The notes beneath the pieces are model-generated. The model searched no databases, was not told where the DNA came from, and saw only the letters and a list, made by a program, of their open reading frames with translations. A DNA stretch of 64,000 bases from Cephalotrichum gorgonifer (taxonomy: Eukaryota > Ascomycota > Sordariomycetes > Microascales > Microascaceae): the NCBI GenBank assembly GCA_900312665.1, contig ONZQ02000007.1, positions 854,102 to 918,101 on the forward strand, read 5' to 3'. Of the stretch, positions 1 to 11,506 are shown piece by piece. The position numbers were made by a program, and so were the translations under genes. Position 1 is the stretch's first letter. Each line of letters begins with the position of its first letter.

Positions 1-16
1 CCCGTTCTTGTCGTCT

Positions 17-1289
17 TCACTCGTCACTCTCCGTGTCGGCATCCTCCTCCTCCGTGTCGTCATCCCCCGTATCTTCATCTTCTTCCCTTTCGCGCTCCGT
101 GTTGCGGCTCTTTTCTTCTCCCTTGGTCTCCAAGCCGCAGTCCTCGTCACTGCTCCTCTTCTTGATATCGTGTAGCCTCTCCTGAAGGTCGCACACGACC
201 CCCTGAATGCTCCCCAGCGTCATGAAGGCAAGCCTCATAGCACGAATGCTCCGCACGAGTAGGACTTTCCGGGTATGTCAGCTCATTTCACACATATAAA
301 CCTCGAAGGCACGGCTAGGAAGAAGGGGGAAAGGGGGATGTAGCGGGTACTCACAGGTAGGGACTATGACCCACGGCAGGTTGAACCCGAAGTAGTACAC
401 CCAAAAGTAGAGCACCTCGGGCCTGCTGTGCGCCACGCCGCGGTAGTACTGCTCGGCCATGCTAGTAGAGTAGTAGAGCACGACGCCGTAAAGGTGACCC
501 ATGCACACCATCATCTGGACCGGGTGGCGGAGAGAGCTTCTCCTGACGATGCAGAGAGCCGCGAAGAAGCATAGGGGTCCCCAGACGAGCTTGGTGTGGA
601 CATTAGTAAATGGTTCTTCTCGTCGCAATGGAAGGGGAATAGAAGGGAGGGCGCCAGAGCGTGAAGGGGCACCCCGGGGAGGCTCTAAGCGGCGAAAAAC
701 TTACCACCGTAATGGTCTCGACCGAGATCATGAAGGGGTCGGAGGTGAGATATCGCGAGTCGGAGAGGGCGTACTCCTTCCACAACTGCGCAAAGAGCGT
801 CTGCTGGCTTGCCAGAGTCGCATGGTTGAGCACAAAGTAGCCTTTTCAACAACGGGTGTTAGCTTCCCCTTATCCGGAACTTGACCCCCGGTGTGGGGAC
901 CAGCGTAGAGGCCATCTACGACTACTGAGCCAAACCAGGGGTTTAGCGTGAGGCCTGATAAACTGACCTTCGAAGAAGCAGTGAAGAAAGCCGCCTATCA
1001 CGAGTTAGCCGAGCGCTACACGCAAAGGCACAATAACCCCCAAGCAAGGGGGGGTCAATGGGCGGGCAAAGGAGGACATACATATGGAATACCAGCCCAC
1101 AATCCACCTCTCGTCGACGCCCAACCTCGGATTCACCCTCGCCGCCAAGCCGGCCGATCCCAAACCCACCGTCGCCAGCATGACGCCCAGAGACCCAACC
1201 ACCAGCGCGAGAGGGCGGTCGTTCTCCGCGTAGTGAGGTATTAGCGCGTTGGCGGGCGAGTACGGGTGGTTGGGGTGGAATTCCTCCAT
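17..1289 (-). CDS. EBP-family sterol isomerase (emopamil-binding protein type), five exons
   Basis: Exons 1289-1082, 994-968, 841-705, 589-355 and 264-17 join in phase to 284 residues; the second exon is only 27 nt. The fold is the EXPERA/EBP type with several membrane helices, which in animals and plants carries delta8-delta7 sterol isomerase activity in the ER. Visible active-site residues match human EBP spacing: HCFFEG (His74, Glu78), VETITV (Glu120, Thr123) and FNLPW (Asn194, Trp197). The start is the ATG of MEEFHPNHPY; an in-frame ATG eight codons upstream is possible. A tail of about 75 residues after the last helix is very acidic (EEDEDTGDDDTEEEDADTES) and longer than in animal EBP. 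Most fungi use the unrelated ERG2 for this step, so the substrate here is uncertain. A TATATAA stands about 155 bp upstream on the same strand. Confidence 0.9.
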
Positions 1290-2306
1290 TGTTTCGCGTC
1301 CGCGGCCTGGCATATATGCCCGCTTTTGATTTTGAAAAAAAAAAAAAAAGTAGCTGGCTGTTGGTAAAGGTTGATGATGGGTGAGGCGAGCGCGGAGAGG
1401 TTGAGGGTGGAAAGAATGATGAAGTGGAAGAGGAGAAGGATTATATAGAGAGAAAACAATGATTATAGACAGGGAATTAAACCTGTAAATGACTGCCTCC
1501 TCTCAGCACAAACCTAGAGATATCCTGTGATGACCTTTGTCCCGCTCCTTATTGTTGTTGTTGCGGTTGCTAATGGCCAATGCCCGCTTTTTTTTGTTGG
1601 GCTGGCATGCCGCATCTGGATGCAGCCAGTCAATCACGATCACCGCGTAAGGCCCGGGCTCCTGCAGGCAATCCATAGATAGGCCTGGGCGCCTGTTGGT
1701 CGGGTAAGCCCCCGCCGAACTGTCAGAATTTCAGCACTCAGGTCACGTGTTTATAGGGGAACATCGCTATATTTACAGAGGTAGGCATTGTTCCTCGACA
1801 ACAATCCGACAAGCAGGGGAATGGATTGTCTCCCTGCAGTTTGCTCACGGCTCATGAGGACCATCGTTTAGCCTTCTAACGCAGGAGAGGGTGGGAAAGA
1901 GTGGAGATGAGGCATGCCCGTCCCCCTTCCTGTCTCCCCTACGCGTGGTAGGTGAGAGCTTGAAACTATTAGGACTGGTTGGGTGAAAGAGTGAATAAGA
2001 GGAAAGGGCGGGCTCAAAGTTAAGCTTACCTCAGGATTGTAATCGTAGGTGTAAGTGAGACCAAAGCATAGAACATCTAGCCTTCCATTCTATCGCGGCC
2101 TCTTGTCCTCCAACATGGTGTACAACTAGCTAGCTGCACCACTGTTCTCGACACCTCAGTATAATACAAACCCCACGGCATCTATTCTATATTCTATGTT
2201 CTATGTTCTGCCTGACCCTCTCGCCCACAACACACATTTGGAACCCCCCTTTTATCTGCCTTTCTCCCTCTCTCCTCTCTCAAAGCAACACTCCATAGCC
2301 CAGCCC
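1290..2306. other. Intergenic, no gene seen
   Basis: This is the upstream region of the EBP gene and the 3' side of the dioxygenase gene. It holds an A-tract near 1335-1350 and a repeated TCTATTC/TCTATG run near 2180-2206. No open frame has a recognisable domain and no tRNA is visible. Confidence 0.6.
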
Positions 2307-2938
2307 TCAAATCCTCCCCCAGCTCCAAATATTCAACCCGACCTTCTCCCCCTTGGTGACCGGCAACCCGGCATGCCACGTCTCCCTATACCCCTCCCCC
2401 GACCCGTCCGCCCTAAAATTCGTCCAGAACACCGCGTTCCCCTCCACTGGCCTAAACGTGACGCCCAACCCTCCCTCCCCAGTCCTCACCCTCCCATCCT
2501 CACACTCCACAAACTCGCACCACGGGTCCCTCTCCCCCTCCTCCTCGGCCCCGTCTTCGCCCACGGACGCCGAGCGGCGAGCCCTCGGCGCCGGCAGCAG
2601 GGGGAACTCCGTCCCCCCGCCCTCCAGGTCCTCGCTGGCGCCCACCCACGCCATCATGCTGCTCACCCTCCCCCACCCACCCGCGTTGCCGCTCCAGTCG
2701 AAGTGGTGCGCGTAGTGGCCGCCGGGGACGTACTTCTGCGCCCGCAGCCTCTCGACCCAGACCTCGTCCCTCCAGCCCTGCAGGGAGCGCGCGCGCTCCT
2801 CGACGCACCGCACGGCCGCCGTGCGGGGGACGAGGGCGACGAGGGAGTCGCGGACGGCAGTGTCGCGGTTCGTGACGTGGCCGTCGTGGGTTATGGTCGA
2901 TGGCTCGAAGAAGGGTTCGCTGGTGGGTTCGTGAGCTT
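2307..2938 (-). CDS. Prolyl 4-hydroxylase-like 2OG-Fe(II) dioxygenase, 5' part lost in assembly gap
   Basis: The visible exon codes for about 210 C-terminal residues and a stop at 2307. It runs from a likely acceptor (AACCAG at 2944-2939); in-frame stops lie upstream of that, so earlier exons must be in the N gap. Sequence signs of the P4H alpha-subunit family are RCVEERARSLQGW, then YVPGGHYAHHFDW with the iron ligands His and Asp of the HxD motif, and near the end WHAGLPVTKGEKVGLNIWSW with the distal iron His and the Lys that binds 2-oxoglutarate. Such enzymes hydroxylate prolines or related substrates using Fe(II), O2 and 2-oxoglutarate. The substrate is unknown, and whether there is an ER signal peptide cannot be seen because the N-terminus is missing. 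Confidence 0.85.
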
Positions 2939-2957
2939 CTGGTTCTCATCTCAGTAA

Positions 2958-3665
2958 NNNNNNNNNNNNNNNNNNNNNNNNNNNNNNNNNNNNNNNNNNN
3001 NNNNNNNNNNNNNNNNNNNNNNNNNNNNNNNNNNNNNNNNNNNNNNNNNNNNNNNNNNNNNNNNNNNNNNNNNNNNNNNNNNNNNNNNNNNNNNNNNNNN
3101 NNNNNNNNNNNNNNNNNNNNNNNNNNNNNNNNNNNNNNNNNNNNNNNNNNNNNNNNNNNNNNNNNNNNNNNNNNNNNNNNNNNNNNNNNNNNNNNNNNNN
3201 NNNNNNNNNNNNNNNNNNNNNNNNNNNNNNNNNNNNNNNNNNNNNNNNNNNNNNNNNNNNNNNNNNNNNNNNNNNNNNNNNNNNNNNNNNNNNNNNNNNN
3301 NNNNNNNNNNNNNNNNNNNNNNNNNNNNNNNNNNNNNNNNNNNNNNNNNNNNNNNNNNNNNNNNNNNNNNNNNNNNNNNNNNNNNNNNNNNNNNNNNNNN
3401 NNNNNNNNNNNNNNNNNNNNNNNNNNNNNNNNNNNNNNNNNNNNNNNNNNNNNNNNNNNNNNNNNNNNNNNNNNNNNNNNNNNNNNNNNNNNNNNNNNNN
3501 NNNNNNNNNNNNNNNNNNNNNNNNNNNNNNNNNNNNNNNNNNNNNNNNNNNNNNNNNNNNNNNNNNNNNNNNNNNNNNNNNNNNNNNNNNNNNNNNNNNN
3601 NNNNNNNNNNNNNNNNNNNNNNNNNNNNNNNNNNNNNNNNNNNNNNNNNNNNNNNNNNNNNNNNN
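2958..3665. other. Assembly gap (run of N)
   Basis: There are 708 unresolved bases. The gap removes the 5' exon or exons, and probably the promoter, of the minus-strand dioxygenase gene. Confidence 1.
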
Positions 3666-4779
3666 GGGGGGAAGGGAGTGACTGGGTTGATGAGAGCGCC
3701 GCTAGGACAAATGAACTAGGTCAGTTCAGGGGCCGAAAACTCTCACTCGGTGACATGAGTTGCCAGCTTTGAAATACGCCGGAGGGGATAGTGACAAACA
3801 ATCCGTAGAAAAAAAATCAGGGCTGACAGGAATGATCCAGGCCATGCAAATGAAATTTACTTAAAAAGACGTAAAAAATGTATGCACTGGTACACTGCTC
3901 CTCAGCGCGGATGAAAGACGAGCTGGGATGAATGACGGAGCTATCGGAGCTTGGTCAAGCTACGCATATGTGACGTTGACATCGCTGTCACGTGACCGTC
4001 TAGAGTTGCTGCCACTGGTGCTTCACCTACCTATGTAGCCCCATATAACCACTATCAATCTTGTAGGGATCCGAAGTTTCCGTATGTACCGACCGGCGTT
4101 ACCGGCCTTGATCCACGATGGGTCGATTCGAACGGCCGGCTCATGTCGCGACGGAGATCCCGGCTGGCATGTGTAGTCGTGAACGGCGCTTTCACTCACA
4201 GTCACACTCAACAGTAAACAATATCATCATAAGATGCCCATAAACACCTAGGCTAGTATGTACAGCATCAGAACGGAATACTCAAAAGTAATCCAAAAGG
4301 TCAAGAAGGCCCTCCCTCCACTTCAGTCGTCCGCTCATTTCGATTACATAAAAGAAAAATCGTTTCATTTCAGTGCTCTAGATTCTGTTGTCGTCTAAAC
4401 AGCAAGCCACGGCGCCGCCTCCCACACGCTCGCACCGAGACGGTGGATTTGGCCGGCGATGGGTGACGTCCGTGGGTATCTGGGTCGGGTTGTGTGTATC
4501 CAAGTCCCGTCATTGTTGTGTCCTCCGGCGCCCCCGGGCCAAACACAGGGGGGGTATCAAGAGACCGAAAGACTGCGGGAGAGCCTATTAAGGTTTATAG
4601 TCGTAAGGGTGAAAGAAAGTAAGAAAGAAAAAAAGGACTAGAAGGGGGGTCGCCCATGCTTCTTTTCAACTCCATTCGCTGCGCCAGAGAGAAAAATGAG
4701 AAATGCAGCCTCGGTAAGCCGGGAAAGAAAAAGGCGGCAGTCGCGAGGTTCGTGTCGGTGCCGGTGCCAGTGCCGGTAC
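3666..4779. other. Intergenic, no gene seen
   Basis: This lies between the gap and the orphan membrane-protein gene. I see a TCACGTGA palindrome near 3989-3996 and purine-rich stretches near 4600-4640. The sequence GATTCGAACGG near 4126 resembles a tRNA B box, but no cloverleaf forms around it. Confidence 0.6.
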
Positions 4780-5349
4780 TTATAGATACCGAGAGTTGTC
4801 CTTCTCCTTGAGGCCGCCAATCTTCTCCATGTCGATTGAGTAGAACTGCGAGTTGTTCTCCTTCTCGTAGACGGGAAGCTGCTCCTCATCTAGGGGCTCC
4901 AGGCCGACCGACGTCTCGCCCATGCGGACGACGACAACCCTGCCGTTCTGCATCTTGCCCGTGTCGTCCTGCTCGTCGGGGAAGGTGATGCGGATCTGGG
5001 GTACGTTGTCGGGGGAGTGAGGCGGAGAGAGCGGGTTCGCGAGCATGGGCTCGCCGTCCTTGCCGAAGACGAGCACGCTGGACCGGCCGTGCATGTCGGT
5101 CGTCTGGATCGTGAGGTGACCGGGGCGCTGGACGTCCTTGTACGCGGGGGGCGCACCAAGGTCCATCATCTGCTTTTGTTGCTTAGCCCTGCGGAGGTAG
5201 AGCAGGATTGATGAGAGGATGAGGGCGAAGAAGAAGAGGCAGAGGACGACGATCATCCCGTTGATGATGCCCTTGTTGTGGCCCGAGTCCTCCGCATCGT
5301 CAACAGTGACGGCTTCGGTTCGGGCGAAGAGGTTCCTGATCGCAGGCAT
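4780..5349 (-). CDS. Orphan single-pass membrane protein with cytosolic PPAY motif
   Basis: One uninterrupted frame encodes 189 residues from the ATG at 5349 (MPAIRNLFAR). The frame extends 48 codons further upstream, but that part is Ser/Thr/Arg-rich and does not look coding. Residues about 30-51 form one strong hydrophobic helix (GMIVVLCLFFFALILSSILL) followed by a basic stop-transfer LRRAKQQKQ, so the short N-terminus should be lumenal or outside and about 135 residues cytosolic. The cytosolic part carries PPAY (67-70), LSPPHSP (108-113) and LPVY (158-161). PPxY and LPxY are the peptides bound by WW domains of Rsp5/NEDD4 ubiquitin ligases. I do not recognise a named family. The length, clean start and codon use support a real gene; the function is inference only. 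Confidence 0.75.
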   Translation of the reverse strand: MPAIRNLFARTEAVTVDDAEDSGHNKGIINGMIVVLCLFFFALILSSILLYLRRAKQQKQMMDLGAPPAYKDVQRPGHLTIQTTDMHGRSSVLVFGKDGEPMLANPLSPPHSPDNVPQIRITFPDEQDDTGKMQNGRVVVVRMGETSVGLEPLDEEQLPVYEKENNSQFYSIDMEKIGGLKEKDNSRYL

Positions 5350-8300
5350 TATTGCGGTTTGGTGTGTAGTAAGGGGTATTCGATCGCGGGGCGGTGTGCT
5401 CTCGCGGGTCGTTGTACTCGAGCTTCCGTCTTCGAGTCGATGGTGGCGAGTCGGAAGTCGATTAATGAATGGACGTTGAGTGAACCAGACCAACGAGGAG
5501 GGTTGCTATGGTGGGATTATGAAGGCTGGGAGAGACATTGCGTTAGTGGGGTTCTGTTTCTGTTGGTCTGGTGATTCTTGAAGATGTCCGGGACAGGCAA
5601 GACACCCCCCAGCTTTTGTTTTGGCTATAGTCCCATTTTCTTCATGGAAACGGGCCCTCCCGGATCGGATGCTGCGACGGAAAATGATAATCATTTCCAA
5701 GGTCGCAGGCTCGCCCACGCACCCACATACGGAGAAATAGATGAATAGCGTGGTTGTGGTGACGCAAGATCGTCATACTTACAGTGTAGACCGAGAGAGT
5801 GGCTGTTCCAGGTTTCGGATAGCGGGGATTAAAGACTATTAAAAGATCGGACGGGAAATCAACTGAAAGAATGAAGTTGATGTTCCACAGTGGGTAGGAA
5901 GGAGCGTGAGTGAGAGAGAATCCCAGCGGGAAACAAAACGAATCTCTTGACACCTGAACAGAAGACTGTCGACGATGGGTTAAGCAAAACGACGCCGGGG
6001 TGAAAACGAAGGAAAAGGGAGAGCGGCCTTTGGAGGTTCAAAAGGGAGGAGGAGCGGGCCCCTGCGCCTCCCAGCAGCCCACCCCTGTCAGCGCCTTCCT
6101 CACGAAATGCAGCCCAAAATGTTCCTTCCTCGTACCCATGCCCACCACTGAATGAGCACCGGCCACGATGGTGATGGGGAGCTGAGTAGCTTCCAAGTGT
6201 CCGGTACCCGTTTTCCAGGGGGGGAGGCCGCCAGAGAAGAGTCAAGCGATGTATCTAGGTACTTGGATGTGACCTACCAAAGGGGAAATGATTGACCACA
6301 CCTACCTCCCATCTTCGGCTATGGGCCACTTGACGGGTGAGCGATAATCATGGCAGGAGCGGGTGTAATTTCGCTGGCGCCCCCCCACCTTCCCTCTGAT
6401 TGGACGCTGGCACTCTGGCCGACATGCCAATTTCTGGTGTGGGGATCGGATGTCCAAATTATACTACTTTTTATTGGCCCACCCTTTCCTTCTTGGGAAA
6501 GGTCCCGGCGACAAAGCCAGGACCGCCCCTGCCAAGATGCGCCCCAAAAACGGACGAAGAGCCATGGGCCATGTGCTAAGAGCTGCAAGGAACGAACAAT
6601 CAGTGGGTCGGCGCTTGCGGTGGATCTCCAGCTTCGTGGTCCAGGCCGAACAAAACAAAAAAGAGAAATTTGCTCTTTCTCCATAATCCGACCATGGTCA
6701 GGCGTGGGGAGACCTCGTGGGCGATGTCGAAGACTTCTTGTCTTTTTTTTTCTTTTCTTTTTCCTTCTGCTCCAATTTCGGTCAGCCTTTAAGTGCGTCT
6801 GCCCCCCCTTGCCAGGAACCTGACAATCTTCGCTTCCTATGTACCCCAGCACGCCCGCCCTGATGTGATGGTGGGAGGACAAAGCAAAATCCTTGACCTT
6901 TAGTACATGCAGTGAGTGAGTGTACTTTAGCTACGCGTAATCCGCTCCTTGGCCGCTCCGTCCTCTCAACGAGGTGATGCACCTTCCAATGTTCGGTGTG
7001 TTGGTCTGCGCCCCACTCAAACGATTCAAAGCCCCCGCATGGACCCCATGATCGATTAAACTCTCAGTGCGCGTTTCATACTCTCCTGGCATCACGGTGT
7101 CTGTCTTATCCCGTGCTTGCACATTGGGAGGCAGTGCGCTTTCTTATCCTGGTATTGTAACCCGTCATGTTTCGAGCCTCGACCCGTGTTTCCCCCACAT
7201 TTCACCACCCGGACCGACCCCCACCGTCCTCGAGTATATATCCCATTATAGGTGATGATGTGCTCGCTCGTACCCGCTGATTGCCCGCAAATCCAAGATC
7301 TCCCCCAAGTCTATCGTGCGAGGAGAAAAAATGTCGAGGTAATGGGCGGGATCCCCCTTTACCCGGTAAGCGAGTGAAGGTCATAAGTAATCGCCGACGG
7401 GCTCCCGAGAGAGCGCCATACCTGTCCGCGCGTGGCGCCGTCGCTGTGATCGTCTTGGACGACCTCGCCTGCTCCGCTTTGAAGTTTCCCAACTGGGACC
7501 GACCAAAAGATTTGGTGGAGACCGGCCCCATACAAGCCATGCTAATAATTACTACATGTAAAATACTCATGTTCGGCTTCCCTGAATAAAATTAAAATAG
7601 TCGCTCTCTCTTACTCGCACCGGATTCTGCGTGTAAGCGCCCGCACAGTAGCGGCCACCGAGAAGGCGGCCAGATCCAGCTCGCGTGATCAGCGTAAGAG
7701 GAAGACAAGCACCACCAACTTTGGCGTAGGGGTTTGTCGGTCTTGGTGTCGCGAAATAGTCACAGAACTATCGGCGCGTAATTTAGTAAACTCGACTAGA
7801 AGATATGTTGTTATACTTGCCCTCATCCGAAGCTTATCCAAAGTTGAAAAACGAGCAAGGGAACATGGTCATGTCACGCTCTACCTCAGACATGTCGAGA
7901 CAGTGGTCGGACTTCCCCTCACCACGATGGATTAATAACTAACCGTCCAATTTAGTAACCGCGCCAACACGGCCGGTCCCCTTCCCTACGACACATCCCC
8001 GCGCCTCGACTTCACTTCTTACATGTACTGATGCGCATCTGTTGCCGTGCTACTTCTGCGCTGATTCACCTAAGCTGGAACCTGGAATCAACTAACGGGA
8101 GATGCATGGCTTCCAAATAGCGAGGTAAAAACTCAAGCCCCGCCGCTTGATTCTCTGTAGGCGGAAACTCGGCTCGGTGCGATAGCCGGGCGTTCTAGAG
8201 CCGGATCAGAAAAGCAGAACTGGTCACAGTATCCCACGACTGACCTTTCCGAGTCTGCTGACGCCCGAAAACAGGGTAATATGGAAGAGACTCCATCCAG

Positions 8301-9887
8301 TAGCGTACGCCGAGCTCATCAGGTCCTCCGGGTTCACACATTCCATGCCTGAGCAGGAATTTTAATTGACTTCGACCGTCCTATTAATGTAGCGCTTGTT
8401 GGCCTAGTTGCCGGCGTGGAGTCGACGAACTTCCGGTGGTCGGGGCTCCGAAGCGGCGTCAAGAGAAGGACTAGAGCTGAGGAGGGACTCCGGTAGCTCA
8501 GGCGTCTTCCTCCCACTTCATCGAATGGTTGCAGATTACCGAGCAGATAGCCGTGTTTCCCAAAGGAGAGATGAAGTCCGGTCATGCACTTACTTTCATC
8601 CGTAGGGTTGGCATGCTAATCGCCAAAGCCAGGGGGGGTCCTCCTTAGGTAACTCACCTGAGCCGATTCAATACGTGCAAGTGTGCTGGGAGAGGTGTCA
8701 TTCCTGTGTCGTCCAGAGCACCGATCATGGCAGACTTGGGGTGGCGGTCGGAGACCAAGGACTGGATGGCACTCTCAATGTGGTGTCTCATTCGTCCTAG
8801 CTGTACACGTCATATAAACCTACGTATACATATTGGTGGAGTGTCCATATACGGGGTATTGAAATCTTTCAAGTCTTTTGTGTGACGGAGAGCACGTCGA
8901 GGTATCTGTTGAGGAAGACTAATGTCTTCGCTAGTCATACATGACAACAGGTCCAGAAAAATGACTGTAACCGTACAAGTGGAGATCCATCTTCATTTCT
9001 ACACCGGTCTCAATCAAACGTTATGATGATGCGGCGTTACGGCTAGGTCTGCTGCGCTTCGGTTTGTTGCACTAACTTAGAGCCCAGCCGAGAGTAGGTC
9101 GTGGGGCACTCCGCCGCCGCGCAGATCGGTGCTAGACCAGACTCATTGTTGGGCTTCGACATTATTGGGCTTCGAAGTCTACTCCACGCTCAACCATGAG
9201 CCTTAATACTTTAAAGAAGGGGGGGCCATCAAGAACGCCACCTCAGTTGTGGCGAGTCTAGGAAGGGTCCGAAACCGTCCGACTTGTCATGAGGTGGAGC
9301 AGATCATTGTCATCGTGATCTTCCAATGCCTTTGTCTCGGGTGGCGTCTCCCTCGGAAGGATTCGGACGCCCTCGACATCCCTCCGAGCGAGCTGTCCGG
9401 TTAAGCGGCGAAGAAAGGGGTGCGTTGGCAAGCTGCATTCTTATCATACCCCGTATATCTACGCCGTCGAGACCGGAACGGAGGAGGGCTAAGCAGAAGG
9501 GAGGCGAGATCGGGGAGGTGCCCAGGATCGGAAAGCGATCCAGAAAGAGAATCATGGCTACCGATGTCGAATGAGGACTGTCAAGATACTTCAATGATCT
9601 GATTTATCCTAGTCCCCGAGTCCCTAGTTTGCCAGGCCGTTGATATCAAAGTGCTCTAGTATGTGCCTAGTCGTCGACTATTAACTGCAGTTGCTTCTAG
9701 GCTTCAAGCTAATCCACGCCTATCCTCATTCTTCGGTTTCCTGGGTCTGATATTGGGAGGGCTATCCTCGTCTAAACGGTCGCAGGAAGTCGAACTGCCA
9801 GATATTTACTAGTCCTTAAACCCCAGGAACCAGAGTCTAGAGTGAGGGTGTTCTGACCTTGGAAGTGCAGGGTGCTAGCTGAAAGGA

Positions 9888-9922
9888 GTCAAGTCGCTAT
9901 AATACCACTAGACCACACATGC
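9888..9922 (-). pseudogene. tRNA 5'-half-like relic
   Basis: Read on the minus strand, the segment begins GCATGTGTGGTCTAGTGGTA. That is a 7-nt acceptor-like stretch, the U8-G9 position and an exact TGGTCTAGTGGTAT A-box/D-arm as in fungal Gly, Asp and Glu tRNAs. The following GACTTGACTCC resembles an anticodon arm, but no T-arm (GGTTCRANNCC) and no 3' acceptor strand follow within 100 nt. I call it a relic or SINE-like fragment, not a working tRNA. Confidence 0.35.
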
Positions 9923-11448
9923 CCTCGTCGCGTCGAGGCACGCCTCATCACATTGACCTTCCATCCCCCCAAGTTTTAGTACACTCTGCCGCCTTGAGCG
10001 CTATATCAATATCCATGAAAATGAGGCTCTAGAAGGATCTGTCCAGGTCTAAGATCGAACCCCCCCATGACTTCACTACTTTGGAAAGCGTCGACTTTCT
10101 CTCCTATCTCGTTAGGAGCGAAGATCCACCCTCGCTATTCACTACACCAAGGGATACACGGGCGAGGAGCCCGCCCCTATTATTATAGAACATCGTGGGC
10201 TCGTCGTTGTTGATGCTTAGAAGCCAGAAGACAGGCGAAAAGCTAGAGCTTTGTTCGCCGCCTACGATAGCTTCTCAAGGACGGCATCTTCTCAGTCAAG
10301 TGTACCAGCCCAGGCAGAGGCACAACGCCCATGTATCTCCCCTATTGTTAGGATGCCATGACGCTGGTGGAAAGTATCTCTCACTCGTCTGCAACGTCCC
10401 TCCGGGCGCCGCCACGCCGAAAACACCGCACAACTGGGTAGGCCGCAGCGAAGGAATCGAGCAGGAGAACTGATGGGGAGGGAGAGAAACGAGGGCCAGA
10501 GGTCACCAAGCCAAGCTCGAGAGAAAAGCGGGGAAGCCCCAAGGAGTACAGATTGATCGCCCTGAGATGCCTAACGGGGTCGATCAGATCCTTGGAGGGA
10601 AGGGAAGAGGAGGGAGATGATGAGATTACGGGGGAAGTTCACAAGCGGGTGGTGGGACCAACCACCAAGACTTGGAGTGTCGCTGCCGTGAGAGGAAGGG
10701 AGGTCAGAATATAAGGAATGTGGGTTCTGTATAGTAAAGAGTAGGAACTTGCTCAGCATGCCAGGACAGGCGTGGACTGTGATCACCGGCGATACTATCG
10801 GCATACGCATGTCCCAAGGCAGCACCGAGTGCCTCGACCAAGTGTACAGTCCATCGCAACCACCCACAACTATTATTATAAAACCTCTATGTCCAACAAC
10901 TTTCCTCACTACTCATCCACCTTGAGCCTTGAGATGCACACTGACACACCACATTCCATAATATCTCGCCGCCGGAGCTATACCTGAGGCTCTGGTTGTA
11001 GTTCAGTCTACGGTTGAGGTGTGCGAACACGAAGCCTACGTGATCGTGTTCGCGAGAGTCCTTCCCCCCCCCTTTTTCTCCTTCCCCCTGCTAGTGGAGC
11101 GAGCTAAGAAGTAACTGCCCTCGTTCGGCTTGCCCTAAAACACATGCCGGGAAGCTCGGTGGTGGAGGTTCGACGGGCTCGATGCGTGTGTGACGGAAGG
11201 GAATAGCCTGCTTGCTCGGAAAGGGGCGGATACGGAGGAGAGGCCATATTTCGGCTTACAGATTTAGATTTCGGATCCCATCCGTTTTCCTGTCAACAGG
11301 TTTTGTTAAGACGCCTGGATGAGGTGAGGCGGAGTAAGATGGATCTGAAGAGGTTGGTGGCGGCAAGGTTATGTTTATTTTTGGGCGAGAGAACGAGGGG
11401 CATCTATCCTATCAGCAAGCAGGTGGGTTATAATAGGAGTAAGCTTGG

Positions 11449-11506
11449 ACCCTACTCGTATGACTTGTTTGAGGCGGCGAGACAGCATTAAACATACGAG
11501 TAGGGT
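11449..11506. repeat. 14-bp perfect inverted repeat
   Basis: ACCCTACTCGTATG at 11449-11462 is matched by its exact reverse complement at 11493-11506, separated by 30 nt. Each arm contains the TACTCGTA/TACGAGTA word that recurs across the window, and a third copy lies at 11529-11536. Confidence 0.85.

Noticed and set aside
4100..4215. Possible tRNA (GATTCGAACGG, B-box-like)
   Set aside because: No matching A box or acceptor stem at the right distance on either strand.
6319..6882. 187-codon minus-strand frame in the gene desert
   Set aside because: The opposite strand is equally open, the composition is non-protein-like, and no domain or exon partner is seen.
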